From Lichenicola sp964247755 (GTDB lineage Bacteria > Pseudomonadota > Alphaproteobacteria > Acetobacterales > Acetobacteraceae): a stretch of 64,000 bases of DNA. The stretch covers positions 1 to 64,000 of the forward strand of contig CAXTVX010000001.1 in NCBI GenBank assembly GCA_964247755.1. The letters are read 5' to 3'. A model generated the notes under the pieces. It made no database searches and was not told where the DNA came from. It was given only the letters and a program-made list of their open reading frames with translations. Both the position numbers and the translations under genes were made by a program. Below, in pieces: positions 41,581 through 50,866 of this stretch (its first letter is position 1; each line of letters begins with the position of its first letter).

Positions 41581-43809
41581 ATGAGGTTCCGTCGGACTTT
41601 CTCGCGGCGCGGCGCGCTGCTCGTCTCGGTTGCCGCGTTGGCAGTCACGGCGCCGCGGCCTCGCGCCGAGGCGCAGACCAGCTTCACGCCGATCCGCCCG
41701 CCGGCGGCACCTCTGGTCACCCGCGGTCCGTACGAGAACGTGTGGCTGCAGAACGACACCGGGGTGGCTCCCGGAACCTGGCCGACCCACTGGGACGGCA
41801 CCGTCAAGGCCATCACCGGCATCGCCTCCATCGACGGCAAGCCGTTCCTGTTCCTGGGCGCTCCGGCGTTGCCGTCCGGCGCGCCGACGCTGACGCCGAT
41901 GACCGAGGTCGCGCTCAAGACCACGGCCACGCAGTCCGTGTTCACCTTCAACGCCGGCGGCGTGACGCTCACCGTCGACTTCCTGTCTCCGGTCGAGGCG
42001 ACGGACCTGAAGCGGCTCAGCATGCCGCTGTCCGACATCGTCACCACGGCACAGAGCAGCGACGGCGCCACCCATGCGGTGCATGTCTACTTCGACATCA
42101 GCGCCGAGTGGACGAACGGCGACGAGAGCGCGCTGGTGTCCTGGAAGCCGGAGACCATTCCGCTCGACAGCGACGGCACGTCGAAGACCGGCAACCTCGC
42201 CGCCTGGACCGCCTACCCCACCGACCCGCAGGTGTTCACCCAGACCGGCAACTTCGCGGACTGGGGCACGTCGCTGTGGGCGACCAAGCAGGTCGCCGGC
42301 CTCACGGTGCAGAGCGGGCAGGACACCCTGGTGCGGACGCAGTTCGCGACGGCGGGAACGCTCGCCGGCACCAACGACACCAACCAGCCGCGGGCGATCA
42401 ACGACGAGTATCCGGTGTTCGCGTTCGCCGACGACCTCGGCAGCGTCGGTACGACCACGACGGCGCCGTTCACGCTGCTGCTCGGGCGGGAGCGGGATCC
42501 GGCGATCAACTATCTCGGCAACCCGGTCAGGTCGCTGTGGACCCAGTACTTCCCGTCCTACGAGGCGATGCTCGCTTTCGCCTACTCGGATCGCACGGCG
42601 GCGCTGAACCGGGCGAACACGCTCGACACCAACCTCACCACGGCCGCGACGGCCGTCGGCGGTCCGCAATATGCGGCACTCACCGCCGTGACGCTGCGTC
42701 AGGCCTTCGCCGCCACCGAGCTGACCAACACGATCGCCAATCCCTACCTGTTTCTCGAGGAGATCAGCAGCAGCGACAACGTCCAGACGGTGGATGTGCT
42801 GTTTCCGGCGAGCCCAGTGTTCCTGTACATGAACCCGGAGCTGCTGCGCTACCTGCTCGAGCCGGTGATCGACTACTCCGAGTCCGGATACTGGCCGGAG
42901 CTGTTCTCGCCGCACGACCTCGGCGCGACCTATCCGAACGCCACCGGTCACAACGATGGCGGCGGCGAGAACATGCCGGTCGAGGAGACCGCCAACATGC
43001 TGATCATGGCGGACGCGTACATGCAGCACGTGTCCTCCGCCGAGGCCGCGACCTACGCCAACGCGCATTACGCGCTGTTCAAGCAGTGGGCCACCTACCT
43101 GAACACCGTCCCGGCGGGCGTCACCCTCTCGAACGCGGTGGATCCGCAGTTCCAGAACCAGACCGACGACTTCGCAGGTCCGGTCGCGCACAGCGTCAAC
43201 CTGGCGCTGAAGGGCATCGAGGGCCTGGACGCGTTCGCACAGATCGCCACCATGGCCGGCCAGACCAAGGACGCGAAGACGTTCCGCAACGCCGCCGAGC
43301 AGGGCATCAGCATCTGGGAGGAGCTGTCGCAGAACACGGCGGGCACGCACCTTCTGCACACCTACCGCGAGCCGGCGAACGCCTACAGCGCGAGCACGCT
43401 CGGCGAGGCGGATACGGACTGGAGCGACGACTACAACGCCTTTGCGAACACGCTGCTCAAGCTGAACCTGATCCCCTCCTCGGTTCTCGCCGAGCAGTCG
43501 GCATTCTACCAGACGCAGATCCTGCCGCTCGGGCTCGAGCTGCAGCCGGAGGAGATCGGCTCCGGCAGCTCCGCCAACCACATCGCCAAGGCGGACTGGG
43601 AGCTGTGGACGGCGGCGAGCTTCACCTACCAGTCACTGCCCGGCGACATCATCGGCGCAGTCTACAACTACGCGAACACGACCACGGCGGGCATTCCGTT
43701 CTCCGACCTTTACGATCCGACGTCGACCTGGGTCAGCGGCTTCAAGGCGCGTCCGGTGATAGGCGGAGTATATGCGCCCCTGACGCTGACCTTGAAGGCG
43801 GGCAAGTAG
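41581..43809 (+). CDS. secreted glutaminase A-like protein (GtaA, DUF4965 family)
   Basis: The 742-residue product begins with a twin-arginine-type signal (MRFRRTFSRRGALLVSVAAL) cut near RAEAQ. The mature protein matches the glutaminase A family known mainly from fungi (DUF5127/DUF4965/DUF1793-type arrangement): GPYENVWLQNDT near the start, the motif GGGENMPVEETANMLIM (about residues 460-476) and WSDDYNAF near the end. Family members hydrolyse extracellular L-glutamine; substrate here is not proven. GGGAGG precedes the ATG; an earlier in-frame ATG at 41473 lacks a signal peptide. The coding strand switches here. Confidence 0.8.
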   Translation: MRFRRTFSRRGALLVSVAALAVTAPRPRAEAQTSFTPIRPPAAPLVTRGPYENVWLQNDTGVAPGTWPTHWDGTVKAITGIASIDGKPFLFLGAPALPSGAPTLTPMTEVALKTTATQSVFTFNAGGVTLTVDFLSPVEATDLKRLSMPLSDIVTTAQSSDGATHAVHVYFDISAEWTNGDESALVSWKPETIPLDSDGTSKTGNLAAWTAYPTDPQVFTQTGNFADWGTSLWATKQVAGLTVQSGQDTLVRTQFATAGTLAGTNDTNQPRAINDEYPVFAFADDLGSVGTTTTAPFTLLLGRERDPAINYLGNPVRSLWTQYFPSYEAMLAFAYSDRTAALNRANTLDTNLTTAATAVGGPQYAALTAVTLRQAFAATELTNTIANPYLFLEEISSSDNVQTVDVLFPASPVFLYMNPELLRYLLEPVIDYSESGYWPELFSPHDLGATYPNATGHNDGGGENMPVEETANMLIMADAYMQHVSSAEAATYANAHYALFKQWATYLNTVPAGVTLSNAVDPQFQNQTDDFAGPVAHSVNLALKGIEGLDAFAQIATMAGQTKDAKTFRNAAEQGISIWEELSQNTAGTHLLHTYREPANAYSASTLGEADTDWSDDYNAFANTLLKLNLIPSSVLAEQSAFYQTQILPLGLELQPEEIGSGSSANHIAKADWELWTAASFTYQSLPGDIIGAVYNYANTTTAGIPFSDLYDPTSTWVSGFKARPVIGGVYAPLTLTLKAGK

Positions 43810-43850
43810 GCGGGCCGACGGACCCGGTCTGCCGCGCGGACATGACGGCG

Positions 43851-43875
43851 CCCGCCATGGATGGTCCATGGCGGG
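43851..43875 (+). terminator. hairpin 41 bases after the GtaA-like gene
   Basis: CCCGCCATGG and CCATGGCGGG are perfectly complementary, and an A-T pair extends the stem to 11 bp around a TGG loop. It follows the stop codon closely and would halt or protect the transcript, although no T-tract follows. The rest of the 470-base gap (43810-44279) shows no gene. Confidence 0.5.
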
Positions 43876-44121
43876 TGGCCGGCAGGGAGAGCGTCGTCAG
43901 GCCGATGGCGAAGGTGCACGCTGCTGTCGCCTCCGGAGGCTCGGTTGGACGGACCCGGCACCGTCGCACGCGGTCCATACCGATGCCGGACCGACAACCC
44001 GGCCAACATGATCCCGACAGCGCGTGCAACGTGTCGAGCAAGGAAGACTGGACCCGGATCCTGCCTGTCCTTGTCACGCCGGACAATGACGGCGGCACCG
44101 GCACGTTCCTGAGCACCATGT

Positions 44122-44140
44122 AATTTGATTATAATTTGAT
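44122..44140 (+). promoter_or_regulatory. direct repeats around a TATAAT box, candidate promoter
   Basis: In otherwise GC-rich DNA, AATTTGAT occurs at 44122-44129 and again at 44133-44140, 11 bases apart (one helical turn). A perfect TATAAT (44130-44135) sits across the junction. The -35 region is poor. It lies 140-160 bases before the GloVer-repeat gene, so it may be an activator-dependent promoter. Confidence 0.4.
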
Positions 44141-44279
44141 GATGCGGCTGTTCCGGTCCAGTATCGTAACCGGTTCCATCGGTTGCGGCCAAGGCCGGCG
44201 AAACCGGACCGCCCCGATCCCGGGGCACGCAGGTGGTGGCGGTGAGCCGCAGCCTGGACGATCGAGGAAGGGAAACGCC

Positions 44280-45482
44280 ATGTCGACAATCTCCGCGTCG
44301 CTCGCTGCCGCTGCCGCTTCATGCCTTGTTCTCGGCGCCGTTGCCGACCCCGCGCTCGCGGCGCCCGCGCTGACGACGCTGGTGTCGTTCAACGGCAGCG
44401 ACGGCAGCACTCCTGTTGCCACGCTGTCCATTGACGGCACCGGCACCCTGTACGGCACCACGCCGTTCGGCGGCGCCGGAGGCGACGGCACCGTGTTCGA
44501 GCTGCAGAAGCAGGACTACAGCGCGCTGGTCACGCTGTTCGCCTTCTCCGGCGTGGACGGGGCCAACCCTTCGTCGCGGCTCGTGCTCGACCCGCCGAAC
44601 CGGCTGTTCGGGACCACGTCGGGCGGTGGCGCCAGCGGCGGCGGCACGGCCTTCGAGCTGTCCCGGGCGGATGGCGGGACGTTCACCAGCCTGGTCGGCT
44701 TCGACAACGCCGTCGGCTCCGACCCGACGGCCCTTCTCGCCCTGCCGGCATCCGGCAGCAGCGGCTATGCGCTGTACGGCACGACCATCCAGGGCGGGTC
44801 GACCGGCAACGGCACGGTGTTCGAGCTGTCCGGTCCGGCGCTGACGACGCTTGCCGCCACCACCTCGTTCCCGGGCAGCTTCGCCGAGCATCCGGGGGCC
44901 ACCCTGGTCGCGGGCCCTGGACGCGTGCTGTTCGGGACCGACGCCACCGGCGGCCAGTACGGCCAGGGCATCGTGTTCTCGCTATCCGGCCCCGCCTACG
45001 CCACGCTCACCGTGCTCGCCACCTTCAACGGCAGCAACGGGGCGTTCCCGCAGGGAAGCCTGGCGGTGGACGGCAAGGGCGACCTGTACGGCACCACCAG
45101 CACCGGAGGGCCAGGCGGCGACGGCACCGTGTTCGAGCTGAGCGGGCCGCAGCACGACCAGCTGGCGACGCTGGCCGCCTTCGCCATCGACGATCCGCAC
45201 GGCTCGGAGCCGCTGGGCGGGCTGCTGCTCGACGCCGCCGGCAGGATCTACGGCACGAACTCCGTCGGCGGCACCGGGTCAGGCACCCTGTTCCGGATCT
45301 CCGCCAACCACGCGACCTTCACGGTGCTGCACAGCTTCGGCGGCGCGGACGGGTCCGGTCCGGCGGCCGGGCTGGTGAACGACCCCGCAGGCACACTCTA
45401 CGGCACCACCGCCGCCGGCGGCGCCTTCGGCAAGGGAACCGTGTTCCTGGTGACCGGCGCGGGGTTCAGGGCCGCGCGCTGA
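44280..45482 (+). CDS. secreted GloVer (TIGR03803) tandem-repeat protein
   Basis: The 400-residue product has a Sec signal peptide ending PALAAPA and then seven tandem repeats of about 50 residues. Each carries a turn like LYGTTPFGGAGGDGTVFEL, the hallmark of the TIGR03803 (Gloeobacter/Verrucomicrobia) repeat, which probably folds as a beta-propeller-like array. No membrane anchor or autotransporter barrel is visible. GAGGAAGGG precedes the ATG at 44280; the frame is open upstream to 44136. The function is unknown. Confidence 0.8.
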   Translation: MSTISASLAAAAASCLVLGAVADPALAAPALTTLVSFNGSDGSTPVATLSIDGTGTLYGTTPFGGAGGDGTVFELQKQDYSALVTLFAFSGVDGANPSSRLVLDPPNRLFGTTSGGGASGGGTAFELSRADGGTFTSLVGFDNAVGSDPTALLALPASGSSGYALYGTTIQGGSTGNGTVFELSGPALTTLAATTSFPGSFAEHPGATLVAGPGRVLFGTDATGGQYGQGIVFSLSGPAYATLTVLATFNGSNGAFPQGSLAVDGKGDLYGTTSTGGPGGDGTVFELSGPQHDQLATLAAFAIDDPHGSEPLGGLLLDAAGRIYGTNSVGGTGSGTLFRISANHATFTVLHSFGGADGSGPAAGLVNDPAGTLYGTTAAGGAFGKGTVFLVTGAGFRAAR

Positions 45483-45540
45483 CCGCCGCGACGACCTCGC
45501 CTGCCGGCGGCGGCATGCGGCCGGCCGAGCGCCGGCCCGC

Positions 45541-45589
45541 GATGTCCGCCGAGAACCTGAGATCCGATCGAGTTCAGGTTCGGGACATC
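45541..45589. terminator. two-part inverted repeat between convergent genes
   Basis: An outer stem GATGTCC/GGACATC (45541-45547 with 45583-45589) and an inner stem GAACCTGA/TCAGGTTC (45553-45560 with 45574-45581) nest together. They lie between the plus-strand GloVer gene and the minus-strand small gene, overlapping the latter's stop codon. This is well placed for a bidirectional terminator; T-tracts are absent. Confidence 0.55.
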
Positions 45590-45953
45590 AGAGCTGGGTG
45601 CCGTCCTGACCGGGCGGGGTCGGCTGCCCGGTTGCCGACGGCATGCTGCCCGGGCTGGTCGAGTGCTCGACGTCGTAGGCCGTGGCCTTCTGCTCGTAGG
45701 AGCCCCTCGCGCCCGGATGCTCGGTGTCGTACATCGCCGCCTTCTGCCGCGCCTCCTTGCGGTACTTGTGACGGACATACATGCCGGCCGCGCAGCCGCC
45801 GACGGCGCCCAGCACGCCATGGTGCGCGACGTGACCGCCCACCGCGCCGACGGCGCCATACTTGAGGCAGCCTCCCGGTTCCGCATGGGCGGGTGCCGCG
45901 GTGCCGGCGGCCAGCGCGGCGGCGAGCGCCACCGCAAGCGTCCTGTGCGTCAT
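45588..45953 (-). CDS. small secreted protein with Gly-rich segment, unknown
   Basis: The 121-residue product has a Sec signal (MTHRTLAVALAAALAAG, cleaved near PAHA). A Gly/Ala/His stretch (GAVGAVGGHVAHHGVLGAVG) contains small-residue repeats of the glycine-zipper kind. A charged region (YVRHKYRKEARQKA) and a polar Pro-rich tail follow. Two Cys flank the Gly-rich part. A GGAGGGGG site precedes the start. It is convergent with the GloVer gene. The function is unknown. Confidence 0.65.
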   Translation of the reverse strand: MTHRTLAVALAAALAAGTAAPAHAEPGGCLKYGAVGAVGGHVAHHGVLGAVGGCAAGMYVRHKYRKEARQKAAMYDTEHPGARGSYEQKATAYDVEHSTSPGSMPSATGQPTPPGQDGTQL

Positions 45954-46265
45954 GATGAACCCCCTCCTGTTCCGCCGCTCGCGCGGCCCACGTCAATAGG
46001 ACGCGACGCCGACCAGGAGTTCCGGTCCGGCGGCGCGATGCCGGACGCATACCGGATCGCCGCCGCTGCAGGACGAACCGGCCGCGCGCCCTCGGCGTCA
46101 ACGCTGCGTCGCGCAGGCATCGGCCGGACGCGCGGAAAGGCACGAGCGCGAGATGACGATGGCATCGGCGGGTCGACGGCACCGCGCGCGGTCGAGCAGG
46201 GCGGCCCGGCGGCGCGCGTCGGCGACGGCCGCCGCCCGGTCCGGACCTGACGACGGCGGAAGGCG
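45954..46265. other. divergent spacer before glnE
   Basis: About 310 bases between the small secreted gene (minus) and glnE (plus), which must contain both promoters. No clear sigma70 pair, hairpin or small gene was recognised in it. Confidence 0.5.
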
Positions 46266-49200
46266 GTGAGCGGGTTCCGGCTGCCGGACGCCTGGCCGCA
46301 CGCGTCGGACCAGGCCGGTGCGGAGGCGCTGGCGCAGGCGCTGTTCGCGCCGGCCGCGGACGGCAGCCCCGCCCTGCCCCGAACGCGGGCGGTCGAGGCA
46401 TTGCTGGCCTGCCTCGGCGGCAACAGCCCGTTCCTGTCCGACCTCGCCCGCCGCGAGCGCGGCTTCCTGGCGCAGCTGCTGCGGCAGGGACCGGAACGGG
46501 CGACAGCGGGAGCGCTGGGCCGGCTGCGCACGCTGCGGCCGGATGCCGACCGGGCGGCGATCGCGTCCGGGCTGCGCCGGGCCAGGCGACAGGTGGCGCT
46601 GGCGGTGGCGGTCGCCGACCTCGGTGGGCTGTGGGACCTCGAACGGGTGACCGGCACCTTGTCGCTGCTGGCGGAAGCGGCGCTCCGGGTGGCGACGGCG
46701 CACCTGCTGTGGCAGGCGCACGCGGCGGGGCTGCTGCGCCTGCCGCATCCGCGCGATCCGGAACGGGAGTCCGGTTTCGTGGTGCTGGCGATGGGCAAGC
46801 TCGGCGCGGGCGAGCTGAACTATTCCAGCGACGTCGACCTCCTGCTGCTCTACGACCCGGCGGCGCAGGAGGCGGTCGCGGAGCCGGGACGGCTGTTCGT
46901 GCGCATGGCGGCCGGGCTGGTCGGGCTGATGCAGACGCCGGACGCCGACGGCATGGTGTTCCGCGTCGACCTGCGGCTGCGGCCCGATCCCGGCGCCACG
47001 CCGCCGGCGGTCTCGCTGCCTGCCGCGATCACCTACTACGAGAGCTATGGCGAGACCTGGGAACGGGCGGCGATGATCAAGGCGCGGCCGGTGGCGGGCG
47101 ACCTCGCCTGCGGCGAGCGGTTCCGCGAGGCGATCCGCCCGTTCGTCTGGCGCCGGCACCTCGACTTCGCCGCGATCGACGACATCCACGCCATGAAGCG
47201 GCGGATCGACCGCCACGCGCCGGCACCGGCGAAAGGGTTCGGCGCCGGTGCCGGCGATCCGGTGCAGGCCCTGCTCGGCCACGACCTCAAGCTCGGCCAT
47301 GGCGGGATACGCGAGATCGAGTTCATCGCGCAGACGCTGCAGCTGGTCTGGGCCGGGCGCGAGCCGGCGCTGCGCGACCCGACCACGCTGGGCGCGCTCG
47401 GCCGTCTGGCGGCGGCCGGCATCCTCAACCGGGCCACCGCGCGCTTCCTGGCCGACAGCTACCGGCGGCTGCGGTCGCTGGAGCACCGGCTGCAGATGCA
47501 GGCGGACCGGCAAACGCACAGCCTGCCGGCGACGCCGGACGGGTTCGACGCGTTCGCGTGCTTCGCCGGCGCTGCCGACGGCACGGCGCTGGCAGGCAGC
47601 CTGTTGCCGGAGCTGCGACGCATCAGGCGCCGCTTCGCACGCATGGTCCGTCGGCGGGGCGGCAGCGGCGGCGTCCGGAGCGCGGTCGGGACGGGATCCG
47701 GTCTGGAGGCCGGGATGCTGCCGGAGGCACTCGGCCTCGCGTCCGCCGGGGAAGCGGGCCGGGCACAGGCACGCGACATCCTGCGCGGCTGGGCGGGCGA
47801 GCGCCACAGGGCGCTGCGGCAGCCCCGGGCGCGTGCGCTGCTGGACGGGCTGATGCCGATGCTGCTGCCAGCACTCGGACGGCAGCGCGACCCGCTGGCG
47901 GCGCTGGGGCGGTTCGACACGCTGCTGTCGCGGCAGGCCGGGCTGGTGCAGCTGTTGTCGCTGTTCGACCGTCATCCGCCGCTGCTGGACCGGGTGGCCG
48001 CGGTGCTCGGCGCCTCGCCGGCGCTGGCAGACCACCTCGCCGCGGTGCCGGGGGCGCTGGACGGGCTGCTGGTGCCGGAAAGCGGACAGGAAGCGGACCG
48101 GACGCTGCGCGACCTGCTCGACCGGCAGATGCGCGCGGCGGACGGGGTGGAGGACGCGATCCGGGTGGCGCGCGGGCTGGTGCGCGGCGAGGAATTCCGC
48201 CTGTCTGTGGCGCAGCTGGAGGGCCGCCTCGACGTCGACGCGGCCGGGACCGCACGCACCGCGCTCGCCGAGCGGGTGATCGCACGGATGCTGGACCAGG
48301 TGCTCGCCGATCACCGGCGGCGGCACGGCACCGTACGCGGCGGCGGCATGAGCGTGGTGGCACTGGGCAAGGCGGGATCCCGGGAGATGATGGCCGGCTC
48401 CGACCTCGACCTGATGCTGGTCTACGACCATCCGGAGGCGGTGGTGGCGAGCGGAGGAGCGGCAGCCGTGCGGCCGCTGCCGCCAAGCCAGTACTATGCC
48501 CGGCTGGCGCACGCCCTGATCGCCGCTCTGTCGGCACCCGGCGCGGAGGGACCGCTGTATGCGCTCGACATGCGGCTGCGCCCGTCCGGCAGCACCGGGC
48601 CGGTGGCGGTGTCGCTGCCGGCGTTCCGCCGCTATCACGCCGAGCAGGCCTGGACCTGGGAGCGCATGGCGCTGTCGCGGGCGCGCGTGGTGGCGGGGCC
48701 GGCGGCGCTGCGCCGCCGCGTCGCGGCGGCGATCGGGGAGGCGCTGTCGGCACCGGCGGGGAGTGGACCGGAGCAGCTGCGGGCGCGGCTGTGCCGGGAT
48801 GCGGTGGCGATGCGGGCCCGGCTGGCGCGCGACCTGCCGCCGCACGGGCCGTGGGACGTGAAGCTGCGCGCCGGCGGGCTGATGGAGGTGGAGTTCATCG
48901 CCCAGGTGCTGCAGCTGACGAGCCCGGATCCGGCGGTGCGCCACCCGACCACGCGGAGGGCGTTCCACCGCCTCCGACGCGCCGGGCTGCTGGACCGCGC
49001 CGACGCCGTGCTGCTGATCGACGCCGACCGGTTCTGGCGCCGGCTACAGGGCATGCTGCGCATCCTGCTCGGCGTCGAGGTGCCGCCCGGGCCGATGGCG
49101 CAGCTGCCGCTGCCGGTGGCGGAGGCGCTGCTGCACGGGCTCCGGCTCCCTGCCTCCGAGCCGGCACGGGGGCTGGACGCGCTTGGCCGGCAATGCGACG

Positions 49201-49292
49201 TCGTTGCGGCGTCGGTGCGAAGCGTGTTCACCCGGCTGGTCGGGCCGCCCGCCGACGTTGCCGATCCCGCACCAGGAAGGAGGCTGCCGTGA
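46266..49292 (+). CDS. glnE: glutamine synthetase adenylyltransferase/deadenylase
   Basis: GlnE adenylylates and deadenylylates glutamine synthetase in response to PII and glutamine. The 1008-residue product has the two nucleotidyltransferase domains: N-terminal deadenylase with GELNYSSDVDLLLLYD (about 183-197) and C-terminal adenylyltransferase with AGSDLDLMLVYDHP (about 710-725). Each is followed by a helical domain including REIEFIAQ and MEVEFIAQ. The GTG start has a GGAAGGCG site. Its stop overlaps the start of bcp (GTGA). Confidence 0.95.
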   Translation: MSGFRLPDAWPHASDQAGAEALAQALFAPAADGSPALPRTRAVEALLACLGGNSPFLSDLARRERGFLAQLLRQGPERATAGALGRLRTLRPDADRAAIASGLRRARRQVALAVAVADLGGLWDLERVTGTLSLLAEAALRVATAHLLWQAHAAGLLRLPHPRDPERESGFVVLAMGKLGAGELNYSSDVDLLLLYDPAAQEAVAEPGRLFVRMAAGLVGLMQTPDADGMVFRVDLRLRPDPGATPPAVSLPAAITYYESYGETWERAAMIKARPVAGDLACGERFREAIRPFVWRRHLDFAAIDDIHAMKRRIDRHAPAPAKGFGAGAGDPVQALLGHDLKLGHGGIREIEFIAQTLQLVWAGREPALRDPTTLGALGRLAAAGILNRATARFLADSYRRLRSLEHRLQMQADRQTHSLPATPDGFDAFACFAGAADGTALAGSLLPELRRIRRRFARMVRRRGGSGGVRSAVGTGSGLEAGMLPEALGLASAGEAGRAQARDILRGWAGERHRALRQPRARALLDGLMPMLLPALGRQRDPLAALGRFDTLLSRQAGLVQLLSLFDRHPPLLDRVAAVLGASPALADHLAAVPGALDGLLVPESGQEADRTLRDLLDRQMRAADGVEDAIRVARGLVRGEEFRLSVAQLEGRLDVDAAGTARTALAERVIARMLDQVLADHRRRHGTVRGGGMSVVALGKAGSREMMAGSDLDLMLVYDHPEAVVASGGAAAVRPLPPSQYYARLAHALIAALSAPGAEGPLYALDMRLRPSGSTGPVAVSLPAFRRYHAEQAWTWERMALSRARVVAGPAALRRRVAAAIGEALSAPAGSGPEQLRARLCRDAVAMRARLARDLPPHGPWDVKLRAGGLMEVEFIAQVLQLTSPDPAVRHPTTRRAFHRLRRAGLLDRADAVLLIDADRFWRRLQGMLRILLGVEVPPGPMAQLPLPVAEALLHGLRLPASEPARGLDALGRQCDVVAASVRSVFTRLVGPPADVADPAPGRRLP

Positions 49293-49774
49293 CCGATGCA
49301 GGACCCGACGCGCACGTCCCGGAGGCCGGCGACCCGGCGCCGGAATCCGACCTTCCGGCCAGCTTCGGACGCCGGGTCAGCTCCCGGGAGCTGCGCGGCC
49401 AGCCCTTCGTGCTCTACCTCTACCCCAAGGCCGACACCTCCGGCTGCACCCGGGAAGCGTGCGACTTCCAGGAGGCGCTGCCGGCGTTCGGGAAGTCCGG
49501 GCTGACGGTGGTCGGGGTCTCGCGCGATCCGATGGCAGCGATCGAGACGTTCGCGAAGAAGTTCGACCTCGCCTTCCCGCTCGCCTCCGATGCCGACGGC
49601 GCAGTGGTGGCCGCCTATGGCAGCTGGGTGGAGAAGTCGATATACGGCCGCACCTACATGGGCATCGACCGGTCCACGTTCCTGGTCGGCGCGGATGGGC
49701 GGATCCTGCGCGTCTGGCGCAAGGTGAAGGTGCCAGGACACGCCGCGGAGGTGCTGCGCGCGGCGGGAGCGTGA
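49289..49774 (+). CDS. bcp: thioredoxin-dependent peroxiredoxin, BCP/PrxQ type
   Basis: This enzyme reduces hydroperoxides using thioredoxin. The 161-residue product has the peroxidatic Cys53 in YPKADTSGCTREAC and a resolving Cys58 five residues later, the two-Cys BCP arrangement. The GTG at 49289 overlaps the glnE stop by four bases and has an AAGGAGG site, so it is translationally coupled. A short acidic N-terminal extension precedes the thioredoxin fold. Confidence 0.93.
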   Translation: MTDAGPDAHVPEAGDPAPESDLPASFGRRVSSRELRGQPFVLYLYPKADTSGCTREACDFQEALPAFGKSGLTVVGVSRDPMAAIETFAKKFDLAFPLASDADGAVVAAYGSWVEKSIYGRTYMGIDRSTFLVGADGRILRVWRKVKVPGHAAEVLRAAGA

Positions 49775-49866
49775 GGCTCAACAGGCCGTGAAACCGCCGC
49801 TGCCACGATCGTCCGGGTGTAGGCTGCGGTGCCGCGTGTCCTGCCAGGCGGTCGAAGGAGCTTCCC

Positions 49867-50121
49867 ATGCGCGTCATCACCACTATCCGGACGGCCTGCT
49901 GCCTGCCGCTGCTGGCAGTTCTCGCGGGTCCGGCCGGAGCGGCCGTCCAGCTCGACAGCGGCACCGGTGTGCAGGCGAGCCGGGAGGTGGCGACCCCGCC
50001 ACCAGCCGCCAACGCCCGGCCGGGCGCCGCACGGCCCGGCGCGAACCGCGGCCGGATGGCGCAGGCGGCCAGGCGCCCCGCGCCGGCGGCGTCGGGCAGC
50101 GGCAAGAACACCCCGCCCTGA
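49867..50121 (+). CDS. small secreted protein, unknown
   Basis: The 84-residue product has a signal peptide (MRVITTIRTACCLPLLAVLA, cleaved near GAAV) and a short low-complexity mature part rich in Ala, Pro, Arg and Gly. A GAAGGAG site eight bases before the ATG favours a real gene. No domain was recognised. It stands alone, 92 bases after bcp and convergent with the TetR gene. Confidence 0.5.
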   Translation: MRVITTIRTACCLPLLAVLAGPAGAAVQLDSGTGVQASREVATPPPAANARPGAARPGANRGRMAQAARRPAPAASGSGKNTPP

Positions 50122-50253
50122 TCTCGGTCGACCCGGTCCACGACCCGGCATCGACATCCCGAAATCCATGCGTTCTCCGGCTGGTCGCCGGGCGTGCGGC
50201 AGGCTGACCGGCAAGCCACCCGACCCGCCTCGTGTGGCGCACCGGTCGGGAGA

Positions 50254-50823
50254 TCAGTCACCGATCCTGGTCAACAGCGCCTTCAGCGCGCCATGGGCGA
50301 GATCAAGCCGCTCGCCAAGACCCGGGACGGGATCGTCGAGCCAGGAGATCGTGGCTTGCACGAAGGCAGCCATGCCGGTGCGCGCCGCAAGAACAGCCTG
50401 CAGGTCGGCGACGCCCCGTGCCTTCAACGCGGCGGCCAGCGCCTCGGCCAGCACGGCCATCTTCGTCAGCTCGCGCTCCCGGAGCGCGGGGGTGCCGGAG
50501 ATGACCTCGTGCCGCGGCTTCGAGAACGGCCGGTTGTCCTCGAGCACAGGCCGGACCGACCGGAACGCCCGGAACAGCGTGTCGAGCGGTCCGAGCCCGT
50601 CGGGCGCACCGGCGATCGAGCTTGTCAGGAGATCCCGCAAAGTGGCCTCGCCATCGAACAGGACCTCCCGCTTGTCCGGGAAGTGACGGAAGAAGGTCCG
50701 TTCCGTCACGCCGGCCTGCGCAGCGATCTCGGCAGCCGTGGTCCGGTCGTAGCCACGCTCGCGGAACAGTGCCAATGCCGTCCGCTGCAAACGGACGCGC
50801 ACGTCATCCTCATCTCCCGCCAC
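50254..50823 (-). CDS. TetR/AcrR-family repressor
   Basis: The 189-residue product has an N-terminal HTH with ALALFRERGYDRTTAAEIAAQ and TERTFFRHFPDKREVL, the TetR signature, and an all-helical C-terminal ligand domain. The start is GTG at 50823 or TTG at 50826. It is divergent from an SDR gene, and two palindromes lie in the gap, one starting 15 bases before the TTG. It probably represses itself and the SDR gene. The inducer is unknown. Confidence 0.92.
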   Translation of the reverse strand: MAGDEDDVRVRLQRTALALFRERGYDRTTAAEIAAQAGVTERTFFRHFPDKREVLFDGEATLRDLLTSSIAGAPDGLGPLDTLFRAFRSVRPVLEDNRPFSKPRHEVISGTPALRERELTKMAVLAEALAAALKARGVADLQAVLAARTGMAAFVQATISWLDDPVPGLGERLDLAHGALKALLTRIGD

Positions 50824-50840
50824 CAAACCACCTGCTCCCT

Positions 50841-50859
50841 GTTGTCAGTCACTGACAAC
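50841..50859. promoter_or_regulatory. TetR operator O1
   Basis: GTTGTCAGTCACTGACAAC is a perfect 9+1+9 palindrome in the TetR/SDR divergent spacer. It lies directly upstream of the TetR start, where binding would block its own expression. Confidence 0.8.
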
Positions 50860-50866
50860 GCACTAT

